Both the position numbers and the translations under genes were made by a program. Below the pieces are notes generated by a model. That model saw only the letters and a program-made list of their open reading frames with translations, made no database searches and was not told the origin of the DNA. Positions 9,291 to 12,904 of a stretch of DNA of 12,904 bases are shown here, in pieces. The DNA is from CAYMST01 sp964393115 (GTDB lineage Bacteria > Bacteroidota > Bacteroidia > Cytophagales > Cyclobacteriaceae), in NCBI GenBank assembly GCA_964393115.1, contig CAYMST010000131.1, forward strand, positions 1-12,904, written 5' to 3'. Position 1 is the stretch's first letter. Each line of letters starts with the position of its first letter.

Positions 9291-10146
9291 ATATTTCTCT
9301 CCATTTTTGTTTAGCTGACCATTTCTTATCATCTGATTCTAGTTGGATAGCATCTACAGATTTATTGTATGCTAATTTCGCTTTATAACGAAAGTCTGAA
9401 TAGTTGCAAATAACCTGCCCGCTGCCAACGGCATACCATTTTATTTGGTCTTTAGTTTGCTCTTTTAAATAGTAAAAAAAATCCCTACTCATCCAGTCAT
9501 AATATAAATAGGATTTATCCCTTTCGTGCCAGTTATCTAAAAATCGATATGCCAATGTATCAATAAGAAGTCCTTTAATTGGAACGTCGCAATAAAACTT
9601 CCAAGCACGAATCATGCGACAAAGTCGCTTTAAATTGCCATTTGTCATGTTGTCTCCGTAATTAATTGAATTTATTTCTGGAATTGGGTCTGTTTTTTTC
9701 CAACTACCACCCGAATTAGAATCCGCGTATGTGAATGAGTCATCATTATTTTTAAATACTGGTAAGACTTCGATTTTCATATCGTCTGAAAAGAAGACTT
9801 CTATTATTTGTCCATCTGCTTTAAGGTTTGTACTCCAATATGTTCTTGCAATAGAGTTTTTTACAGTCTGTAAAAATGAAGATTGTCCATTACCAGAATA
9901 GTGGTCATATGTATATTTTAAGCTTGATGGCATTTCAAATATCATATCAATATCGCTAACCCAATCATTTGCGGTATGTCTTCCGAATGAGCCAACGTAT
10001 CGACCTCCATGAGTTGAATCCATATCCCAAAAGTCTTTGTTCAATCTTTTGCAAATAGCATTATATCTTGTCGATATCATTGACCTCTTATCATTTGATA
10101 TTTTTAAAGAATCACAGAATGTATTGAAGTTAGTGGCAACACTCAT
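9268..10146 (-). CDS. CD-NTase / SMODS nucleotidyltransferase (CBASS second-messenger synthase)
   Basis: The 292-aa protein is a normal length for this family. It shows the polymerase-beta-like nucleotidyltransferase signature GSFGR (residues 52-56) and DID (Asp65, Asp67). The third acidic position is in KIEVLPVF (Glu126), where Asp is the commoner residue. The segment SWKKTDPIPEINSIN, then a helical region with LKRLCRMIRAWKFY (172-185) and an LLIDTLAYRFL helix (about 193-203), matches the SMODS helical domain. CD-NTases join nucleotides into cyclic di- or trinucleotides on phage infection, and the product activates a linked effector, here the overlapping SLATT gene. No Cap2/Cap3 or HORMA/TRIP13 genes are adjacent, so the layout is type I CBASS. 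The product nucleotide cannot be told from sequence. The start ATG 10146 has AAAAATA just upstream and lies about 50 nt after a TATGTTTG promoter box. Confidence 0.88.
   Translation of the reverse strand: MSVATNFNTFCDSLKISNDKRSMISTRYNAICKRLNKDFWDMDSTHGGRYVGSFGRHTANDWVSDIDMIFEMPSSLKYTYDHYSGNGQSSFLQTVKNSIARTYWSTNLKADGQIIEVFFSDDMKIEVLPVFKNNDDSFTYADSNSGGSWKKTDPIPEINSINYGDNMTNGNLKRLCRMIRAWKFYCDVPIKGLLIDTLAYRFLDNWHERDKSYLYYDWMSRDFFYYLKEQTKDQIKWYAVGSGQVICNYSDFRYKAKLAYNKSVDAIQLESDDKKWSAKQKWREIYGSRFPS
9297..9302 (-). promoter_or_regulatory. Shine-Dalgarno-like GGAGAG deciding the SLATT start
   Basis: On the minus strand GGAGAG is followed by 6 nt (AAATAT) and then ATG at 9290. Bacteroidota genes rarely depend on strong Shine-Dalgarno sites, so this one inside the end of the CD-NTase gene is informative and favours 9290 over 9332. 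Confidence 0.55.
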
Positions 10147-10152
10147 TTATTT

Positions 10153-10170
10153 TTACAATTTTTTTGGCAT
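10153..10170 (-). CDS. Possible 5-codon leader peptide upstream of the CD-NTase
   Basis: On the minus strand AGAGGAG is followed 9 nt later by ATG-CCA-AAA-AAA-TTG-TAA (MPKKL), ending 6 nt before the CD-NTase ATG. The ribosome-binding-like site is better placed for this mini-frame than for the real gene, so re-initiation or coupling is possible. It may also be chance, because the frame is very short. Confidence 0.25.
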   Translation of the reverse strand: MPKKL

Positions 10171-10195
10171 TAGTAACAACTCCTCTGTAAGTATA

Positions 10196-10203
10196 CAAAC
10201 ATA
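10196..10203 (-). promoter_or_regulatory. Bacteroidota -7 box (TATGTTTG) for the CD-NTase-SLATT operon
   Basis: On the minus strand TATGTTTG matches the TAnnTTTG consensus exactly, about 50 nt before the CD-NTase start. The -33 region is weak (only TTTC at a short spacing), which fits low or activator-dependent expression. Confidence 0.5.
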
Positions 10204-10245
10204 TTTTCCCAAATAATCAGAAATAATCTTCACCAGATCACGTAC

Positions 10246-10339
10246 CTTATCAGGTGTAAACTATCTATATTCGTGATACAATATCCCCAAATAACCCATT
10301 CCTATGTCTTCCGAAATAGTCAACTTTACACCTGATAAG
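10246..10339. repeat. Perfect 15-bp inverted repeat spanning the recombinase promoter and first codons
   Basis: CTTATCAGGTGTAAA (10246-10260) is the exact reverse complement of TTTACACCTGATAAG (10325-10339), with 64 nt between. The right arm encodes residues 8-12 (FTPDK) of the recombinase, and the left arm sits in the divergent promoter region. A 15-bp perfect match at this spacing is very unlikely by chance. Candidate roles are a recombinase binding or crossover site, an invertible segment controlling the recombinase, or an autoregulatory operator. Confidence 0.85.
10266..10273 (+). promoter_or_regulatory. Weak candidate -7 box (TATATTCG) for the recombinase
   Basis: TATATTCG matches 7 of 8 positions of TAnnTTTG and lies 30 nt before the ATG at 10304. 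The left inverted-repeat arm would fall between the -33 and -7 elements, a natural place for autorepression. No clear -33 TTTG is present. Confidence 0.3.
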
Positions 10340-11284
10340 TTTTTTGAGCTTCAAAGCCTCCAGCCCGATGACAAAAATTTGCTCACTTCCTGGATCAAAC
10401 TGTACTTCCAGGTACATGTTTTAGGAGGGTCAAAGAACACAGCTCGTAATAAGACCAATGATTTCAAACTGTTTTTGCCTTTCTTCCTGGAAGGAATGGG
10501 CAAAGACCATATTGACCTTTGGACACCTTCAATAACCAAGGCGTTCATTTCGGATCAGGAGGGTAGGGGCAAAGCTCCAACCACAATCAATAGATGCCTG
10601 GCCACGCTTCGACACTTTGCCAAATGGGTCGATGGCCAACGTTCCTTTGTGGCTGGCTCTCCGTTCGCTGGTGTTAAAGACCTTGCCATTGATAGTCCCG
10701 ACTGGAACGGTTTAAGTCCTCGTGAAGTCATGAGACTAAAAGCAGCTTGCGAACAACGCCTCGCTATGTGTACTCGCAAAAACCAGAACCCTTTAAAGGA
10801 AACAGCCATCTTTTACGTACTATTATACACAGGGCTTCGTGAGTTTGAATTGTGTTCTCTCAACATTGAAGACTATCACAGCAAAGGATTTCATAATGTC
10901 CGTCGTAAAGGCTCAAAAGTAGACAAGAAAGTGACCGTACCGTTAGATGCCAGGGAATGGCTTGATCAATACCTATTGAGTAGGGGAGAGATTCAACCAG
11001 AAGATCCTATGTTTATTGGGAGACGTGGAAATAGGCTCACAACCGATGGTGTATACCAAGTCTGTGAACGGATCATGAATCAGGCGAATGTTGGTTTACC
11101 TCCAAAAGAGTGGATCAAACTTTCACCGCACATGCTTCGGCATACCAGATTGAAAAAGATTGCCGATAAACACGGGGTTCATGTGGCTCAAGAGTTTTCT
11201 GGTAATACGTCAATGAAGGTTATTTTTAACTACACTAAGCCAAGTCAGGTGGAAAAAGATTTGATTGCTGAAAACGTTGGATGA
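10304..11284 (+). CDS. Tyrosine recombinase / phage-integrase family site-specific recombinase
   Basis: The 326-aa protein has the usual two-part layout. A helical SAM-like DNA-binding domain spans about 20-115 (NTARNKTNDFKLFLPF, TINRCLATLRHFAKWV), and the catalytic domain spans about 137-315. Visible active-site residues are Arg179 (YTGLREFEL), Lys in the beta-hairpin (VRRKGSKVDKKV, 202 or 205), His276 and Arg279 (SPHMLRHTRL), and nucleophile Tyr310 (IFNYTKPS). The position usually held by His or Trp is Asn301 (FSGNTSMKV), exactly nine residues before Tyr310, so this key residue is substituted. The gene is visibly less AT-rich than its neighbours, a sign of separate origin. It is divergent from the CBASS pair, with a perfect inverted repeat over its 5' end. 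It may move or rearrange the adjacent defence genes. It is not clearly an integron integrase, as I see no integron-specific insertion. Confidence 0.9.
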   Translation: MSSEIVNFTPDKFFELQSLQPDDKNLLTSWIKLYFQVHVLGGSKNTARNKTNDFKLFLPFFLEGMGKDHIDLWTPSITKAFISDQEGRGKAPTTINRCLATLRHFAKWVDGQRSFVAGSPFAGVKDLAIDSPDWNGLSPREVMRLKAACEQRLAMCTRKNQNPLKETAIFYVLLYTGLREFELCSLNIEDYHSKGFHNVRRKGSKVDKKVTVPLDAREWLDQYLLSRGEIQPEDPMFIGRRGNRLTTDGVYQVCERIMNQANVGLPPKEWIKLSPHMLRHTRLKKIADKHGVHVAQEFSGNTSMKVIFNYTKPSQVEKDLIAENVG

Positions 11285-11324
11285 TCATGCTGTAAGGTTT
11301 TCACAATGAGTTAATTTTAAAAAT

Positions 11325-11516
11325 ATGGAAGTCATTAACCAAGATATTCTAACGGGAGTAATTAGTGCTATTTTTGCAACTTTCTTACTTTATGCAATTA
11401 CAAAGCTGCTCAATAACCATATCCTACCATGGTATAGAAAATTGATCCACCAAGGAATTGATATAAGCGGTGAAAAGATTGCCTCATATGATATAAAGTT
11501 TAAGCGAAAAAAATGA
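11325..11516 (+). CDS. 63-aa single-TM protein, possibly a truncated effector paralogue
   Basis: The protein is a short N-tail, one TM helix at about residues 9-29 (LTGVISAIFATFLLYAITKLL), then HILPWYRKLIHQGIDISGE and a basic end (KFKRKK). The stretch leading into SGE resembles the linker that leads into the beta domain (TGEW) of the next gene, so it looks like a TM effector that stops where its beta-barrel would start. A run of seven A residues precedes the stop, but reading on in another frame gives no beta domain, so I do not call a frameshift. It starts 40 nt after the recombinase stop and ends 10 nt before the next gene, which suggests one transcript. It could also be a genuine small partner protein. 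No function can be assigned. Confidence 0.6.
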   Translation: MEVINQDILTGVISAIFATFLLYAITKLLNNHILPWYRKLIHQGIDISGEKIASYDIKFKRKK

Positions 11517-11526
11517 ATTTTTAAAA

Positions 11527-12075
11527 ATGTCCATTGATGAACCAAGCTGGTTAACAACCATATTAATAAGTTCCTTTTTAAGTGCTTTTATAGGTCACCA
11601 TTATTCAAGTATTAAGGGCTATCTTCTATACCTAATTTCAAATAGAAGTATTAATTATTTTACAGGTGAATGGTATGGTTACTATTTTATTTTGAGGGAA
11701 GGAGAAGAGCTTTTTTGCGAGGAAAACTTCACGTTAACCCAATCAAAATTTGATCCCCAAAAATTGATTTTACAAGGTCGTGGAAAAACCATAGATCAAG
11801 TGTACAATGGCTATGTCAAATTTGAGGAAAATTTCATGCTTTTTACATTTAACCCTTCTGGCCATAATGAAACTGTTTTTATGAGAGCCGAGCGTCCTAT
11901 AAAAGGGCATGATAGAAGAATCGTAGGCTTATGGTCGGCTTGGGATTTTGATAATAAGGCCGCAGTTGGGTCACTAGTTTTAACGAGAGAGCCTCATGAA
12001 AAAGAACAAATCAAGGAGATTATTTTGAAAAAAATATATTGCAATGGTGATTTGAGAATAATGAAAATTAAATAG
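11527..12075 (+). CDS. TM plus beta-rich protein resembling Cap15/S_2TMBeta CBASS effectors
   Basis: The 182-aa protein has a TM helix at about residues 9-27 (WLTTILISSFLSAFIGHHY). A weaker hydrophobic stretch follows (GYLLYLISN, 31-39), then a beta-rich domain from TGEWYGYYF (46-54) to VGSLVLTRE (147-155), and a short charged tail. The alternating pattern (GEWYGYY, LILQGRG, YNGYVKF, MLFTFNP, GLWSAWD, GSLVLTR) suggests a small lipocalin-like barrel. That is the layout and size of Cap15, whose barrel binds a cyclic dinucleotide and whose TM part damages the membrane; the old domain name is S_2TMBeta. No cyclase is adjacent in the same operon. The nearest is the CD-NTase across the recombinase, which already has SLATT. 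The assignment is by architecture only, and a general membrane-anchored beta-barrel protein is the alternative. Confidence 0.6.
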   Translation: MSIDEPSWLTTILISSFLSAFIGHHYSSIKGYLLYLISNRSINYFTGEWYGYYFILREGEELFCEENFTLTQSKFDPQKLILQGRGKTIDQVYNGYVKFEENFMLFTFNPSGHNETVFMRAERPIKGHDRRIVGLWSAWDFDNKAAVGSLVLTREPHEKEQIKEIILKKIYCNGDLRIMKIK

Positions 12076-12090
12076 ACTTTGATTCACACA

Positions 12091-12124
12091 TAACAAGACT
12101 AAAACGTCCGTTCTTGTCTTGTTA
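12091..12124. repeat. 9-bp inverted repeat just downstream of the Cap15-like gene
   Basis: TAACAAGAC (12091-12099) pairs with GTCTTGTTA (12116-12124), and the loop has a small internal stem (AACG/CGTT). It lies 16 nt after the stop codon, a normal place for a transcript end, but there is no T-tract, so it would be an RNA-stabilising hairpin or a recombination site rather than a classic terminator. Confidence 0.5.
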
Positions 12125-12130
12125 CACTTG

Positions 12131-12148
12131 ACTAAGAAACTTCTTAGT
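12131..12148. repeat. 8-bp near-perfect palindrome
   Basis: ACTAAGAA (12131-12138) and TTCTTAGT (12141-12148) are separated by AC. It follows directly on the previous hairpin. Two tandem stems directly after a gene could form a joint 3' end structure. Confidence 0.5.
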
Positions 12149-12564
12149 GTATGTTTTCGTTCCGTTGGGCTTCAACCCCTTAAATACGAGACATTACCTA
12201 ATCTGATAGAAAAGCTGTTGAAAGTTGGCCACCATATACAGGATATTATGGAAAGCTTAATCATGCACTATGATCTAACGGTTGGCTGTATACGCATGGA
12301 GTAAAATAAGAATAAACAGGGCTACGGGGGAGTTTGTTCGACTAGATCCCCTAAAAAGGGCGCAAAATTAAGTGATTAATCAAGCATTTCAAATTTTTTT
12401 GCTGCCTCTTAATATGTGTATAACTTTTTTGAATTTTTTCAACCCTCAAAACAACGCATTTTAGGTGAAGTGTTAATTAAAATTAGAACACAATCATCCT
12501 GATTTTCAATATTATATGAGTTTTTTCTGACCATTATTTACATTCTCACATCTTCTGAAGCTGC

Positions 12565-12597
12565 TTTGAATTTTACAAGGAAATAGCAGTACTTTTG
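12565..12597 (+). promoter_or_regulatory. Consensus Bacteroidota promoter for the structured RNA
   Basis: TTTG at 12565-12568 is followed by 21 nt and then TACTTTTG at 12590-12597, matching TTTG-N19-21-TAnnTTTG. Transcription would begin about 5-8 nt after the -7 box, near 12603-12605. Confidence 0.75.
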
Positions 12598-12688
12598 TGA
12601 TAATAAAGCGTGTTCTAAAGTTAAGAGACGACTTGTTAGGGGGTTCGGGTCTTAACTTTAATTCTTTGAATATGTTTTACAGAAGAAA

Positions 12689-12728
12689 GCCCCCAGGTAA
12701 GAAGGGGGCATTAAAAAGTTTTCTTACC
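12689..12728 (+). other. H-type RNA pseudoknot
   Basis: Stem 1 is GCCCCC (12689-12694) with GGGGGC (12704-12709). The loop between holds GGTAAGAA (12696-12703), which is exactly complementary to TTCTTACC (12721-12728), making stem 2. Loop 1 is one nucleotide (A12695), there is no base between the stems, and loop 3 is 11 nt. These are the classic proportions of a coaxially stacked H-type pseudoknot. Confidence 0.7.
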
Positions 12729-12799
12729 CTAACGAAGATTGCATACTGGGTTATCAAGTTGTACTTGTTAATAACGGTAATCTAGTTGCAATTTCTGCG

Positions 12800-12830
12800 G
12801 CCTCAGTTCTGATACAACTGGGGCTTTTTT
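12800..12830 (+). terminator. Strong rho-independent terminator
   Basis: GCCTCAGTT (12800-12808) pairs with AACTGGGGC (12816-12824) with a single G-U pair and a 7-nt loop, followed directly by six T (12825-12830). It ends the structured RNA. Confidence 0.9.
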
Positions 12831-12856
12831 ATACACATCAGGGTCTTTATGTGTGT
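12831..12856. repeat. 8-bp stem downstream of the terminator
   Basis: ATACACAT (12831-12838) pairs with ATGTGTGT (12849-12856) with one G-U pair and a 10-nt loop. No T-tract follows. The remaining bases to 12904 hold no visible gene and may belong to the leader of a gene outside the window. Confidence 0.35.
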
Positions 12857-12904
12857 AAATGTCGGAATGTTAAGATAAACTTACAATACCCCTTCTGAAA
12901 ATAG

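Larger units (their letters stand above)
12076..12564. other. Stretch without a convincing gene, with several hairpins
   Basis: Apart from the two hairpins at 12091-12148, I see only a 61-codon TTG-started frame at 12119-12304 that resembles nothing I know, and an imperfect GC-rich stem (GGGGGAGT with ACTAGATCCCC, about 12326-12351). There is also CCCT-AAAA-AGGG at 12349-12360 and the palindrome TGATTAATCA (12373-12382). The part from 12360 on is strongly AT-rich. The block may contain remnants of transferred DNA. Confidence 0.5.
12604..12830 (+). ncRNA. Putative structured non-coding RNA, about 227 nt, family not recognised
   Basis: A consensus promoter and a strong terminator delimit one transcript. 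Inside it, an 11-bp stem pairs TAAAGTTAAGA (12616-12626) with TCTTAACTTTA (12650-12660) around a 23-nt G-rich loop. An H-type pseudoknot follows (12689-12728). Next comes a bulged hairpin (GTTAT-CAAGT 12750-12759 with ACTTG-TTA-ATAAC 12763-12775), and then the terminator stem. A 62-codon frame starting GTG 12597 covers the same bases. Its start codon overlaps the -7 box and lies before the expected 5' end, so translation is unlikely. I do not recognise tmRNA, RNase P, SRP or 6S features. It could be a regulatory RNA, an RNA linked to the nearby defence genes, or a long leader for a gene beyond the right edge, although the terminator argues for an independent RNA. Confidence 0.7.

Noticed and set aside
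10351..10809. Two minus-strand frames of 65 and 84 codons
   Set aside because: They lie antisense within the tyrosine recombinase gene, whose plus-strand product has intact family motifs.
11500..11530. Frameshift joining the 63-aa and 182-aa genes
   Set aside because: The A7 run before the stop is slippery-looking, but the second gene has its own TM helix right after its ATG, so a fusion would give a duplicated TM start rather than a restored domain.
12091..12150. Integron attC site
   Set aside because: The stem ends do not fit the GTTRRRY/RYYYAAC core (GTTACAC is found), and the recombinase lacks recognisable integron-integrase features.
12119..12304. 61-codon frame with a TTG start
   Set aside because: It starts inside a hairpin, has no ribosome-binding site or recognisable motif, and gives no family resemblance. 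It may be a remnant but cannot be supported as a gene.
12597..12785. 62-codon frame with a GTG start and a hydrophobic end
   Set aside because: The GTG overlaps the -7 promoter box and lies upstream of the expected transcript start. The same bases form a well-delimited structured RNA.
12604..12830. tmRNA or retron RNA
   Set aside because: There is no tRNA-like ends-pairing or tag frame for tmRNA, and no reverse transcriptase gene or end-pairing inverted repeats for a retron.
1..12904. CRISPR array, tRNA or rRNA genes
   Set aside because: No regularly spaced repeats and no cloverleaf or rRNA sequence was seen on either strand.

Overview
The window looks like chromosomal DNA of a member of the Bacteroidota, probably a marine Cytophagales-type organism. 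The evidence is low G+C, very large secreted proteins built from choice-of-anchor-D type Ig-like repeats, and promoters of the Bacteroidota form (TTTG, about 20 nt, TAnnTTTG). The species cannot be named from the sequence.

Layout. (1) Positions 1-7793, minus strand: one uninterrupted reading frame of at least 2597 codons that runs off the left edge. It encodes a secreted subtilisin-family (S8) protease with a complete catalytic triad. A long tail of Ig-like repeats follows, with two NIDO-like beta domains and two alpha/beta domains that resemble class-I glutamine-amidotransferase/ThuA folds. (2) Positions 7794-8726: about 930 nt with no credible gene but four inverted repeats. (3) Positions 8727-10146, minus strand: a two-gene, translationally overlapping pair. 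It encodes a CD-NTase (SMODS nucleotidyltransferase) and a two-TM SLATT protein, and so has the layout of a minimal type I CBASS anti-phage system. (4) Positions 10304-11284, plus strand: a divergently transcribed tyrosine recombinase of visibly higher G+C. A perfect 15-bp inverted repeat spans its promoter and first codons. (5) Positions 11325-12075, plus strand: two small membrane-protein genes. The second has a TM helix plus a beta-rich domain like the Cap15/S_2TMBeta CBASS effectors. The first looks like the same kind of N-terminus cut off where the beta domain would begin. (6) Positions 12076-12904: no convincing protein gene. It holds hairpins and then a well-delimited putative structured RNA (about 12604-12830) with a consensus Bacteroidota promoter, an 11-bp stem, an H-type pseudoknot and a strong intrinsic terminator.

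How the parts may work together. Positions 8.2-12.1 kb read as a small defence/mobility island: a nucleotide-second-messenger system, a recombinase and a second, cyclase-less effector-like cassette. In the inferred model, the CD-NTase senses infection and makes a cyclic oligonucleotide, and SLATT disrupts the inner membrane. The Cap15-like protein could respond to the same or a related signal, but nothing in the sequence proves this. The points most worth following are the structured RNA, the inverted repeat at the recombinase start with a near-copy beyond the CBASS pair, and the recombinase's Asn in place of the usual active-site His.
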